This document shows, in pieces, positions 24,123 through 31,220 of a DNA stretch of 32,234 nt. Location: NCBI GenBank assembly GCA_964512085.1, contig CAZEIU010000005.1, forward strand, positions 1-32,234. The letters run 5' to 3'. The DNA comes from JAUPVL01 sp964512085 (GTDB lineage: Bacteria > Patescibacteriota > Saccharimonadia > CAILAD01 > BJGX01). Position 1 is the stretch's first letter. Every line of letters starts with the position of its first letter. The notes beneath the pieces were generated by a model. The model did no database searches. It saw only the letters and a program-made list of their open reading frames with translations, and had not been told where the DNA came from. The position numbers and the translations under genes are program-made.

Positions 24123-24135
24123 CAATAGACTGCTA

Positions 24136-24165
24136 TTGACAAAACTGCAATAATCTATATATAAT
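24136..24165 (+). promoter_or_regulatory. Promoter of secE-nusG-rplK-rplA
   Basis: TTGACA (24136-24141), an 18-nt spacer and TATAAT (24160-24165) are both exact consensus hexamers. The resulting leader is about 70 nt and structured. Confidence 0.85.
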
Positions 24166-24176
24166 GATTACTAAGC

Positions 24177-24223
24177 AAGCCGTCGAGAGGCTTTTTTAGA
24201 TTGAAGTAAAAATCTTTTTCGAC
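24177..24223 (+). promoter_or_regulatory. Structured leader (candidate attenuator) upstream of secE
   Basis: AAGCC/GGCTT (24177-24181, 24189-24193) is followed by T residues, a weak terminator. AGATT/AATCT (24198-24202, 24211-24215) is also followed by five T. GTCGA, the loop of the first hairpin (24182-24186), can instead pair with TCGAC (24219-24223). The structures compete and lie after the promoter, so attenuation is plausible. Confidence 0.4.
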
Positions 24224-24240
24224 ACTGCTCTTATTAAAAA

Positions 24241-24429
24241 ATGCAAAAAGTCACAAAATACATATCTGCGTCATTTGCCGAACTCAAAAAGGTAGTTTGG
24301 CCTAGCCGTAAGGTTGCATTGCAGTTAACAGCTGTTGTAATCATAGGTGCTTTGTTGGTGGGTACATACCTAACGGTATTAGGTTATGGATTCCAGACTT
24401 TATTGCAAAAACTATTAGTTAAATCTTAA
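24241..24429 (+). CDS. secE: Preprotein translocase subunit SecE
   Basis: 62 residues, the short single-helix SecE typical of most bacteria. The amphipathic segment ASFAELKKVVWPSRKVALQL holds the signature ELKKVxWP, and one transmembrane helix follows (about 30-52). SecE clamps the two halves of SecY in the protein-conducting channel. nusG follows 7 nt later, the conserved order. Confidence 0.95.
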   Translation: MQKVTKYISASFAELKKVVWPSRKVALQLTAVVIIGALLVGTYLTVLGYGFQTLLQKLLVKS

Positions 24430-24436
24430 ATAAATT

Positions 24437-24976
24437 ATGACTCAAGCAAATACAATCGCAAATTGGTACGTAATACACACTTATTCTGGCTATGAAGATC
24501 AAGTAGCCGATCAACTCAAACAAAGAATCGAATCACTTGGCATGAAAGACAAGATTTTTGATGTAATTGTTCCTAAAGAAAACCAAATAGAGATCAAGAA
24601 CGGTCGCCGAAGAGTGGTGGAGCGAAAGATTTTCCCTGGCTACATTATGGTGCAGATGATTGTAACTGAAGACAGCTGGTTTGTAGTAAGAAATACTCCT
24701 AATGTAACTGGCTTTGTAGGTACTAGTACTACGCCCTCACCTCTAGATGAGGCCGAAGTTAAGTCTATTCAGAAACGTATGGGCGTTGAAGAACCAAAAT
24801 ACGACATTGATTTCTCGGTTGGTGAGCTTGTAAGTATTACAGATGGACCTTTTAAGGGGTTTGATGCTACCGTGAGCGAAATTGATGAACAAAAAGGAAA
24901 AATTAAAGTACTAGTTAATATGTTTGGTCGTGAAACTCCGGTTGAACTAGACAGTTTACAAGTAAAAAAGGTATAA
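24437..24976 (+). CDS. nusG: Transcription elongation/antitermination factor NusG
   Basis: 179 residues. The NGN domain begins NWYVIHTYSGYEDQVADQLK and includes KIFPGYIMVQM and the stretch VRNTPNVTGFVG; the C-terminal KOW domain contains GELVSITDGPFKGFDATVSE. NusG binds the RNA polymerase clamp and couples transcription to Rho or to the ribosome (S10). It lies between secE and rplK, with 1 nt before the rplK start. Confidence 0.98.
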   Translation: MTQANTIANWYVIHTYSGYEDQVADQLKQRIESLGMKDKIFDVIVPKENQIEIKNGRRRVVERKIFPGYIMVQMIVTEDSWFVVRNTPNVTGFVGTSTTPSPLDEAEVKSIQKRMGVEEPKYDIDFSVGELVSITDGPFKGFDATVSEIDEQKGKIKVLVNMFGRETPVELDSLQVKKV

Positions 24977-24977
24977 A

Positions 24978-25412
24978 ATGGCAACTCAATCTAAAAAAAT
25001 TCTAGCAAAAGTAAAAATGGTTATCCCGGGTGGTGGCGCTACGCCGGCTCCTCCAGTAGGTTCTAGCTTAGGACAGCACGGAGTTAATATGATGGATTTT
25101 ATAAACCCATTTAATGAACAAACCAATGACCGCAAAGGCAAACCAACTCCGGTTTCGGTAACAATCTATGAAGACAAAAGCATGAGTTTTGTTATCAAAG
25201 GCACCCCAACCACCACTCTTATTAAAGAAGCTCTCAAGCTCAAAAAAGCTTCTGGAGTACCCAACAAAGATAAGGTAGGTAAATTATCTCAGGCTCAATT
25301 AACCCAAATAGCCGAAGAGAAAATGCCCGACTTTAATGCTAACGACATTGAAGCCGCCAAAAAAGTAGTTGCTGGCACAGCACGATCTATGGGTATTGAA
25401 GTAGAAAAATAA
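24978..25412 (+). CDS. rplK: 50S ribosomal protein L11
   Basis: 144 residues, the usual size. KVKMVIPGGGATPAPPVGSS then LGQHGVNMMDFINPFNEQT are the N-terminal L11 hallmarks; the C-terminal rRNA-binding domain includes IAEEKMPDFNANDIEAAKKV and VAGTARSMGIEV. L11 with the L10/L12 stalk forms the GTPase-associated centre. It ends 58 nt before rplA, a spacer with a hairpin. Confidence 0.98.
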   Translation: MATQSKKILAKVKMVIPGGGATPAPPVGSSLGQHGVNMMDFINPFNEQTNDRKGKPTPVSVTIYEDKSMSFVIKGTPTTTLIKEALKLKKASGVPNKDKVGKLSQAQLTQIAEEKMPDFNANDIEAAKKVVAGTARSMGIEVEK

Positions 25413-25428
25413 ATTTAAACATGTGGGA

Positions 25429-25447
25429 CCTGTAAAATTATTACAGG
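25429..25447 (+). promoter_or_regulatory. Hairpin between rplK and rplA, candidate L1 operator
   Basis: CCTGTAA (25429-25435) pairs with TTACAGG (25441-25447) around a 5-nt loop, preceded by GTGGGA, 24 nt before the rplA start. L1 represses its own operon in many bacteria by binding an mRNA mimic of its rRNA site. The match to the L1 site was not established by reading. Confidence 0.35.
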
Positions 25448-25470
25448 GCTATCACCACAAAGGAGAAAAA

Positions 25471-26376
25471 ATGGCCAAGGAAAAAGCCGAAGAATTAAAG
25501 GCAAAAACTAATTCAAAAGAAAAAGAAGTACAAGATACTAGTGCGACTGGCAAAACTGCTATTGCCAAAGCTGGCAAACGTAGTAAAAAGTCGGTCGAAG
25601 AAGAAGCTGTAAAGACTGTTAAAAAAATTAAAAAAGCTCAAAAGCAAGAATCTGCAGTTAAAAAACCCAACCCTCGCAAAATAAAGATTTCAAAAAATCA
25701 AAAGGCAGCGCGTGAACTTATTGAAAAAGATAAAGCCTATAGTATAGAAGAAGCCATTAAATTATTGCCTAAGACTTCTAAGGTAAAATTTGATGCAACC
25801 GCAGAACTTCATGTGGTGCTTGACATTGACCCAAAACAGTCTGATCAAATGCTTAGAGCTAGTACTAGCTTACCGGCCGGTACCGGCAAAACTGTAACTG
25901 TAGCAGTGATAGCCGATGAAAAGCTTCAGGCCGAAGCCAAAAAAGCTGGTGCAGATAGAGTAGATACCAACAAGCTTTTAACTGAGATACAAAAAGGCAA
26001 ACTCAATTTTGATGTCTTAGTAGCTAATCCAGATAAAATGGCCGATCTTGGTAAGCTAGCCAAAGTGCTTGGTCCAAAAGGCCTAATGCCGTCACCAAAA
26101 AACGGAACCGTCACTACTGACGTAGCAACTGCTGTTGCCGATATCAAAAAAGGCAAAGTTGAACTCAAAAACGACCCGAGTGGAATTATGCATGTAGCTT
26201 TTGGTAAACTTAGCTTTAAAGCTTCTGACTTAGAAAGCAACTTGCGTGCGGTATTGAGTGCTCTACGAGCCAATAAGCCAAGTGGCGTCAAAGGATCACT
26301 TATTAAGAGTGTGTATATAAGCTCATCTATGGGGCCATCTATTAAGCTAGACTTATCCGAAACAAATAAAAAATAA
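25471..26376 (+). CDS. rplA: 50S ribosomal protein L1 with long Lys-rich N-terminal extension
   Basis: 301 residues from ATG 25471, set by AAAGGAG 5 nt upstream. A GTG at 25423 gives 16 more codons but reads through the hairpin and the ribosome binding site. Residues 1 to about 70 are Lys/Glu/Ala-rich and absent from the usual 230-residue L1. The L1 core then follows: SIEEAIKLLPKTSKVKFDAT, KVLGPKGLMPSPKNGTVT (the L1 signature region) and the C-terminal YISSSMGPSIKLDLS. L1 forms the mobile stalk that releases E-site tRNA. It is the last gene before a terminator. Some CPR lineages lack L1; this one has it. Confidence 0.96.
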   Translation: MAKEKAEELKAKTNSKEKEVQDTSATGKTAIAKAGKRSKKSVEEEAVKTVKKIKKAQKQESAVKKPNPRKIKISKNQKAARELIEKDKAYSIEEAIKLLPKTSKVKFDATAELHVVLDIDPKQSDQMLRASTSLPAGTGKTVTVAVIADEKLQAEAKKAGADRVDTNKLLTEIQKGKLNFDVLVANPDKMADLGKLAKVLGPKGLMPSPKNGTVTTDVATAVADIKKGKVELKNDPSGIMHVAFGKLSFKASDLESNLRAVLSALRANKPSGVKGSLIKSVYISSSMGPSIKLDLSETNKK

Positions 26377-26390
26377 ACAAGATTTTTTAG

Positions 26391-26426
26391 AAAACTAGCT
26401 AAGATTTATATACTAGCTAGTTTTTT
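26391..26426 (+). terminator. Rho-independent terminator of secE-nusG-rplK-rplA
   Basis: AAAACTAGCT (26391-26400) pairs with AGCTAGTTTT (26415-26424), and the T-run continues to 26426. Confidence 0.85.
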
Positions 26427-26430
26427 AGTA

Positions 26431-26493
26431 CTTAAGGTTGTTTTAGCATAGATTAATTTGTTAAGCTATTTGTGTCCCAAGAACCTTAAGGAG
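26431..26493 (+). promoter_or_regulatory. Leader of the Dcd-like gene with a stem that masks the ribosome binding site
   Basis: CTTAAGGTT (26431-26439) is the exact complement of AACCTTAAG (26482-26490). The 3' arm overlaps the Shine-Dalgarno sequence TAAGGAG (26487-26493), which lies 5 nt before ATG 26499. If transcription starts before 26431, the stem would block initiation. The promoter was not identified with confidence; TATACT at 26409-26414 inside the terminator is one candidate. Confidence 0.4.
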
Positions 26494-26498
26494 CAAAT

Positions 26499-27341
26499 AT
26501 GAAGCCAAATATCAGTCAATTGTTTGTTGAGGCATCGGGTGACTTTAGAAGAATCATTAGGAATGCAGAAAATCAGGATGGCGAACCATTATGTCTAAAT
26601 GATGTTTGGCGGTCCTTAAAGAATTACCCTCCTTTTACCGGTGTAGTTGGCGATGCTGAACTTCTTGCTGGATTAAAGGATGGTATTTTTATTATCGATC
26701 CTTTTGAACGCGAGCTTTTAGGCTCAAGTAGTTATGATGTGCGTTTGGGCGGAAACTACTGGGAGACTGAAGTTGTAGGACATAATATTGACCTTTCGCC
26801 TTACGACGAAGGTTCTGTAAGAAGATATTACAAAGGACCAAAAAAAGCCGTAACCCATGCGGAGTGGTGCGAAGAGCATAAGCGACATCATTTTGAAGGT
26901 ATTGGAGAAGATGAGCTTATTATAGTATTAAGACCGGGTGAATGTATTTTGGCACATACCATAGAGTTTATTGGTGCGGCATATGGTGCTACAACTATGA
27001 TGAAGGCCAAGTCGAGTTTGGGCCGAATCAACATCTCGGCCTGTGACGATGCTGGTTGGGGTGATGTTGGCTATATTAATCGTTGGACAATGGAGATTCG
27101 CAATAAGAACCAAAATGTGTGGGTACCACTCGTGGTGGGCATGCCTATTGCGCAATTGGTTTTTTTCTGGGTTGCAGGTTCAACTATAAGTTACGGTGAT
27201 GCTGGTCATTATCAGTCGGGCATAGATCTTAAGAAGATTCGAGAAGAATGGGATGCCGACTCGATGTTACCCAGATTCTTTAGCCCAAAAAATCGAAGAA
27301 TTAGAAGGTTGCTACTCGATAGGCCAGATTTGGTATTTTAA
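26499..27341 (+). CDS. dcd: dCTP deaminase/dUTPase superfamily protein (Dcd-like)
   Basis: 280 residues against about 190 for standard Dcd. Motifs: SSYDVRLGGNYW (77-88, like the SLDVRLG of Dcd), LRPGECILAHTIEFIGA (144-160), the nucleotide-binding KSSLGR (171-176), and ACDDAGWGDVGYINRWTMEI (181-200) with Glu199 at the catalytic position. Dcd deaminates dCTP to dUTP; some members also hydrolyse it to dUMP. An N-terminal extension of about 55 residues and an insertion near 103-137 (with HAEWCEEHKRHH) are unusual. The gene has its own terminator, but tmk, thyX and glyA follow, a coherent dTMP route. A pure dUTPase or diphosphatase activity is the main alternative. Confidence 0.82.
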   Translation: MKPNISQLFVEASGDFRRIIRNAENQDGEPLCLNDVWRSLKNYPPFTGVVGDAELLAGLKDGIFIIDPFERELLGSSSYDVRLGGNYWETEVVGHNIDLSPYDEGSVRRYYKGPKKAVTHAEWCEEHKRHHFEGIGEDELIIVLRPGECILAHTIEFIGAAYGATTMMKAKSSLGRINISACDDAGWGDVGYINRWTMEIRNKNQNVWVPLVVGMPIAQLVFFWVAGSTISYGDAGHYQSGIDLKKIREEWDADSMLPRFFSPKNRRIRRLLLDRPDLVF

Positions 27342-27347
27342 GTTATC

Positions 27348-27374
27348 AGCTACACATTATGGTGTAGCTTTTTT
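27348..27374 (+). terminator. Rho-independent terminator after dcd
   Basis: AGCTACAC (27348-27355) pairs with GTGTAGCT (27362-27369) around a 6-nt loop, followed by six T in all. Confidence 0.88.
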
Positions 27375-27388
27375 AATTGGTATTTATT

Positions 27389-27397
27389 TGCTAAAGT
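27389..27397 (+). promoter_or_regulatory. Extended -10 promoter of tmk-thyX
   Basis: TGC-TAAAGT, of the same TGCTA type as other promoters here. It gives a leader of about 45 nt with a small hairpin (ACTCC 27405-27409 with GGAGT 27418-27422) and AAAGGAGG at 27432-27439. Confidence 0.55.
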
Positions 27398-27448
27398 AGT
27401 AAAGACTCCAAAAAGGGGGAGTTCCTTGAAAAAAGGAGGCATAGGCTT

Positions 27449-28114
27449 GTGCCAAATTTAGGCAGATATATTGTCTTAGAAGGCGATGAAGGATCTGGTA
27501 AAGGCACTCAGTGTGTTTTTTTGCAAGAAAGACTAACGAAATTAGGTTTTACCTGCGACATAGTTAGAGAACCGGGTGGTGACCCTATAGCTGAACAATT
27601 AAGAGAAATTCTTAAATATAGCGACCAAAATATTCCCGCAATTGCAGAATTATTTGGTTTTTTGATGGCTCGAGCACAGGTGTTAGTTAATGTAGTTAAG
27701 CCCAAAGTAGAAGCAGGGCATATTGTATTGTCAGATAGATCAAGTTTGTCTACGTTGGTTTATCAAGGCGAAATGAGGGGACTACTTACAGATATTTCTA
27801 GTCCTGTTTATCAGCAAGTAATAGGTGCGGTGAACTTAGCTCAATCTATTGTTGAGCCCGATATTGTGATTGTTTTGGATATTCCATACGAGGTTACATT
27901 AGAAAGAATTGCAGCCCGCGGTGAAGAAACCGACCGATTTGAGTCGGTAGGAGACACTAAGCGACGTATGATAAACAATGCTTATAGAAGATTTGGAATG
28001 TCCCACGATGACAAAATTTGTATGGTTGACGGATCTATGCCTATTAAGCAAGTAAGTAATGCTGTATGGAACATCGTTGCTCCAGTCGTCCAACAAGGAG
28101 GTCAGCATGACTAG
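27449..28114 (+). CDS. tmk: Thymidylate kinase
   Basis: 221 residues from GTG 27449, chosen for the AAAGGAGG 9 nt upstream. The P-loop is GDEGSGKGTQ (12-21). REPGGDPIAEQLREIL is the substrate-binding DRx/REPGG segment, and LSDRSSLSTLVYQG is the DR(Y/S) motif that binds dTMP. The lid contains RIAARGEETDRFESVGD. It phosphorylates dTMP to dTDP. Its last 8 nt overlap the thyX start, so kinase and synthase are translationally coupled. Confidence 0.94.
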   Translation: MPNLGRYIVLEGDEGSGKGTQCVFLQERLTKLGFTCDIVREPGGDPIAEQLREILKYSDQNIPAIAELFGFLMARAQVLVNVVKPKVEAGHIVLSDRSSLSTLVYQGEMRGLLTDISSPVYQQVIGAVNLAQSIVEPDIVIVLDIPYEVTLERIAARGEETDRFESVGDTKRRMINNAYRRFGMSHDDKICMVDGSMPIKQVSNAVWNIVAPVVQQGGQHD

Positions 28115-29738
28115 CGAGCTTTACGTAAAAGATGGTGATGAAATTCTTATTACTCCAGAAGGGTTAGACTGGCTCGATGATCAAGTTACAAATGTAGATG
28201 GTAACGTTTATGCATTTACTGGTAATTCCAACCCTGTGGCAGTGGCTGCCTCAATGGCGCGTCTGAGTCGTAATCCACACGATCTTCGTAAGATTTTGGT
28301 AAGCGAGTTTGGTGTAGCGCATGAAGATGCCGACGCTCTTATACAAAGAGTAGTTACGGCTTATGGTGATGATTCAGTTGCACAACTTCTAACTATTCCG
28401 CTCGCCGTAGAAAATGCTTCAAATCTTCTTACCAAGCAATTAGAGTGGGGTAGACTAATGAGTTACTTAGAACAATCTACGCGTTATATCTTTTTTGACA
28501 GGCGTGGTGACGATGGACGCTATAGGTATCATGTACCGGTAGATTTATCGCCCGAGTTAAGACATAGGTACATTACAGACATGGATGCCATATTTGACAC
28601 TTATTCTGAGCTAGTTCGAGAACTTACAGAGTATGTCAGGACAAATAATCCTAGGCCAGATAAGAGTACAGATCCTGCCGGTCACGCCGGATGGATTGGT
28701 GCGACTCGCGCTCAGGCTTGCGATGCTGTGAGATCACTTTTACCAGCCTCTACAACCTCTACTGTGAGTATCTTGGGCTCGGCTCAAGCAATTGCTAACC
28801 TTATTAAGCACCTTTTGTCGCACCCGTTGCCAGAGATGCAAAATACGGGTCATGCAATTCTTAAACAAGTGCGCAAGGTTGCGCCGGTTTTCTTTGAAAG
28901 AGTCGATAGAGCCGATAGAGATCTATTGGATGTTGAAAATAGAATTGCTGTTCGTGAAGAATTTGAATCTAGTTGGCAAAGTGGTAGGGGTTCGTATAAC
29001 GGATTTGATACCAAGCCTGTTACTCTGGTTGATTACTATCCAAGAAACGAGGTAGATCTTGTTCCACGTATGCTGTATGCAACTGGGTTAAATGGTGCCG
29101 GATATTCTTTAGCGAAATTGACAACTATGACAAGAACATGGTTTGACGATGATTTGCACGATGTCATGAAAGCATATTTCGGCAATCGACTAAACAGACG
29201 TATTAAGCCTGGTCGAGCAATCGAAAAAGCCCACTTTGAATGGGAACTAGTTGGTGATTACGGCACTTTTAGAGATCTCCAACGACACCGTATGGTAGAT
29301 GCCTTTGAGTGGCAGCCCCTTACTCCTTACTATGGTTATGATGTCCCTGATCTTGTTGTAGAAGCAGGAATGGAAGATGAATATCGTGAGTGTATGGAAA
29401 TATCACGCGAACTATATGGCGAAATGATTAATAGTGGTTATCAAAACGCAGCTCAATACGCAGTATGTATGGGCTACAAAATGCGCTACAGTTTTATTAC
29501 TAATTTGCGAGAACTCTTTCACTTACTCGAACTACGTACTAGTCCACAGGGTCATCCTGGTTATCGCAGACTATGTAATATTATGTACGAAGAGCTAGCC
29601 AAGGTTTACCCAATTTCTGCTGCGGCGATGGTTTTTGTAAATAGGTCTGACAACTTAGAAGAACTTACTCGTATGTCGGCCGAGCGTGGCACAGCCCAAA
29701 AGCTTGCCGATCTTGGTGTCGATATAGACGACGATTAA
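28107..29738 (+). CDS. thyX: Double-domain ThyX-like flavin-dependent thymidylate synthase
   Basis: 543 residues from ATG 28107, which has AAGGAGGT 4 nt upstream; the longer frame from 28059 lacks a site and lies inside tmk. A normal ThyX has about 220-260 residues. The first half (to about 270) looks ThyX-like in AYGDDSVAQL, ENASNLL, EQSTRY (122-127) and RAQACDAVRSLLPASTTST, but lacks an RHR triad. The second half carries RHR (393-395), the following WQPLTPYYGY and NLRELFHLLELR (466-477), the places of the FAD/dUMP-binding RHR motif and the substrate-activating Arg in ThyX. ThyX methylates dUMP with methylene-THF and FADH2. The fusion may form a pseudo-tetramer. Long ThyX proteins are known to me in Chlamydia. 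GlyA downstream supplies methylene-THF. Confidence 0.85.
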   Translation: MTSELYVKDGDEILITPEGLDWLDDQVTNVDGNVYAFTGNSNPVAVAASMARLSRNPHDLRKILVSEFGVAHEDADALIQRVVTAYGDDSVAQLLTIPLAVENASNLLTKQLEWGRLMSYLEQSTRYIFFDRRGDDGRYRYHVPVDLSPELRHRYITDMDAIFDTYSELVRELTEYVRTNNPRPDKSTDPAGHAGWIGATRAQACDAVRSLLPASTTSTVSILGSAQAIANLIKHLLSHPLPEMQNTGHAILKQVRKVAPVFFERVDRADRDLLDVENRIAVREEFESSWQSGRGSYNGFDTKPVTLVDYYPRNEVDLVPRMLYATGLNGAGYSLAKLTTMTRTWFDDDLHDVMKAYFGNRLNRRIKPGRAIEKAHFEWELVGDYGTFRDLQRHRMVDAFEWQPLTPYYGYDVPDLVVEAGMEDEYRECMEISRELYGEMINSGYQNAAQYAVCMGYKMRYSFITNLRELFHLLELRTSPQGHPGYRRLCNIMYEELAKVYPISAAAMVFVNRSDNLEELTRMSAERGTAQKLADLGVDIDDD

Positions 29739-29744
29739 GATATT

Positions 29745-29772
29745 ACTCTCAGTGTAAACTGGGAGTTTTTTT
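29745..29772 (+). terminator. Rho-independent terminator after thyX
   Basis: ACTCTCAGT (29745-29753) pairs with ACTGGGAGT (29758-29766) with one T-G pair and a GTAA tetraloop, followed by seven T. Confidence 0.92.
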
Positions 29773-29777
29773 ATTTC

Positions 29778-29786
29778 TGATATAAT
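29778..29786 (+). promoter_or_regulatory. Extended -10 promoter giving a leaderless glyA mRNA
   Basis: TGA-TATAAT ends 7 bases before ATG 29794, so transcription should begin on the start codon. It overlaps the end of the upstream terminator. Confidence 0.7.
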
Positions 29787-29793
29787 ATAGAAC

Positions 29794-31041
29794 ATGAATT
29801 ATCTAGAAGAACTAACTACACAAGAGAATAGACGGCAGAAAAATACACTCAATTTAATCGCTAGCGAAAATTATCCTTCACCCAAATCACTGGAGCTGCT
29901 AGGCTCGATTTGGAACGATAAATATGCCGAAGGTTATCCAGGTAAGCGCTACTATGCAGGCAATATATTGGCTGATAAGTTAGAAGAGTTTGTATCTCAA
30001 AAAGCTCTCGAGGTTTTTGATGCTCAAGAAGAATATGGAGTAAACGTACAGGTTTTATCGGGTAGTCCAGCAAACGCGATGGTGTATTTTGCAGTCTTAG
30101 AAAAAGACGATACCGTACTAAGCCTCGATCTAAGTAGCGGGGGCCATCTTAGTCATTTACATAGCACTAGTGCATACTTAAAATTTTTCAATTACGCAAA
30201 CTACCAACTAGAGAGCAAAAAGAACGGCTTGGGTATAGATATTGCAGATTTTGAAAACCAACTTAAGAATCACAAACCAAGACTTGTAATTATTGGCTTC
30301 TCAAGTTATCCAAAAAAATATGAGTTTACTAGACTATGTGAGTTGACCCATAACCATGGTGCTCTAGTCTTAGCCGACATATCGCATATTGCTGGCCTTG
30401 TTGCTACTGGTCGCCATGATAGTCCTTTCAAGAGTGGCGTAACAGGCGCTGATTTTATAATGACCACAACTCATAAAACACTGCGTGGACCACGGGGAGC
30501 ATTACTTTTTGCCAAAAAAGAATATTTGCCAGTTGTTAATAAAACAGTTTTTCCTGGCACAAGCGGTGGGCCGCATCTTAATCAGATTGCGGCTGTAGGC
30601 CAAAGTTTATTGGAGGTGTTAGGAGAAGATAAATACCCAGACAACCTAGAATTTACAAAATATATAAGTAACGTACTTATTAACACCAAGGCACTCGAGA
30701 ATGGTCTTGTTGAGGCAGGAGCAGAAGTAGTAATACCCACCCAAACTCATCTTACACTAGTAAAACTAGCTGATAATCATGACAGCTTAGATATGCAAAA
30801 TAAACTTGAAGAATGCAGTATTATTACTAATCGCAATGCTATACCAAGAGAACCTAGAGCGCCGTGGCGCCCAAGTGGGCTTCGGCTTGGCACAGCCGCA
30901 CTCACAAGTCGAGGCTTAAATGCTGAGCAGGCACGTGAACTTGGAGTAGCTATTGGTTCGTTACTAAATGGCTCATTGAGCGACAAAGCCGTTAGTAAGT
31001 ATTGTCGTGAGCTAAATCAACAGCTTAAATGGTACTATTAG
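29794..31041 (+). CDS. glyA: Serine hydroxymethyltransferase
   Basis: 415 residues, full length. Motifs: NLIASENYPSP (20-30), YAEGYPGKRYYAGN (44-57), the DISHIAGL segment (195-202) and the PLP site TTTHKTLRGPRGALL (224-238) with Lys228 as the Schiff-base lysine. The C-terminal PSGLRLGTAALTSRG is typical. The usual LSL..GGHLTHG reads LDLSSGGHLSHL, a mild departure. It turns serine and THF into glycine and 5,10-methylene-THF, the one-carbon donor for ThyX. It is a single gene with its own leaderless promoter, next to thyX. Confidence 0.97.
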   Translation: MNYLEELTTQENRRQKNTLNLIASENYPSPKSLELLGSIWNDKYAEGYPGKRYYAGNILADKLEEFVSQKALEVFDAQEEYGVNVQVLSGSPANAMVYFAVLEKDDTVLSLDLSSGGHLSHLHSTSAYLKFFNYANYQLESKKNGLGIDIADFENQLKNHKPRLVIIGFSSYPKKYEFTRLCELTHNHGALVLADISHIAGLVATGRHDSPFKSGVTGADFIMTTTHKTLRGPRGALLFAKKEYLPVVNKTVFPGTSGGPHLNQIAAVGQSLLEVLGEDKYPDNLEFTKYISNVLINTKALENGLVEAGAEVVIPTQTHLTLVKLADNHDSLDMQNKLEECSIITNRNAIPREPRAPWRPSGLRLGTAALTSRGLNAEQARELGVAIGSLLNGSLSDKAVSKYCRELNQQLKWYY

Positions 31042-31044
31042 CTG

Positions 31045-31073
31045 TTGACACTGTAAGTAAAATTTGTTAAAGT
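31045..31073 (+). promoter_or_regulatory. Promoter of rplJ-rplL
   Basis: Consensus TTGACA (31045-31050), a 17-nt spacer and TAAAGT (31068-31073). The box overlaps no gene and drives the attenuator leader downstream. Confidence 0.8.
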
Positions 31074-31081
31074 AACAGGTG

Positions 31082-31183
31082 ATTACCAAAGACTGTAGCT
31101 GCTATTTAAAAAGCTTAATCTGCTACACGAGGCAAAAACTTTTTGATGTCTTTGGATTTTCCAAAGATTTTTTTGTTGGTAAT
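31082..31183 (+). ncRNA. L10-type ribosomal protein leader with terminator and antiterminator
   Basis: A terminator hairpin, TCTTTGG (31149-31155) with CCAAAGA (31161-31167) plus seven T, lies before rplJ. CCAAAGAC (31086-31093) is the exact complement of GTCTTTGG (31148-31155), so an early stem enclosing the leader would break the terminator. Inside it TGTAGC (31094-31099) pairs with GCTACA (31122-31127). In addition ATTACCAA (31082-31089) is complementary to TTGGTAAT (31176-31183), after the terminator. This resembles the known L10 leader that senses the L10-L12 complex; which state is stabilised by L10 cannot be read. Confidence 0.75.
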
Positions 31184-31220
31184 TTGTACATTATTAAAAT
31201 AATTAACAAAGGAGTGGTTT

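Noticed and set aside
25423..25470. GTG start 16 codons upstream for rplA
   Set aside because: It would translate through a hairpin and a clear Shine-Dalgarno site that is correctly spaced for ATG 25471.
28059..28106. Longer thyX frame starting within tmk
   Set aside because: No ribosome binding site precedes it, whereas AAGGAGGT lies 4 nt before ATG 28107.
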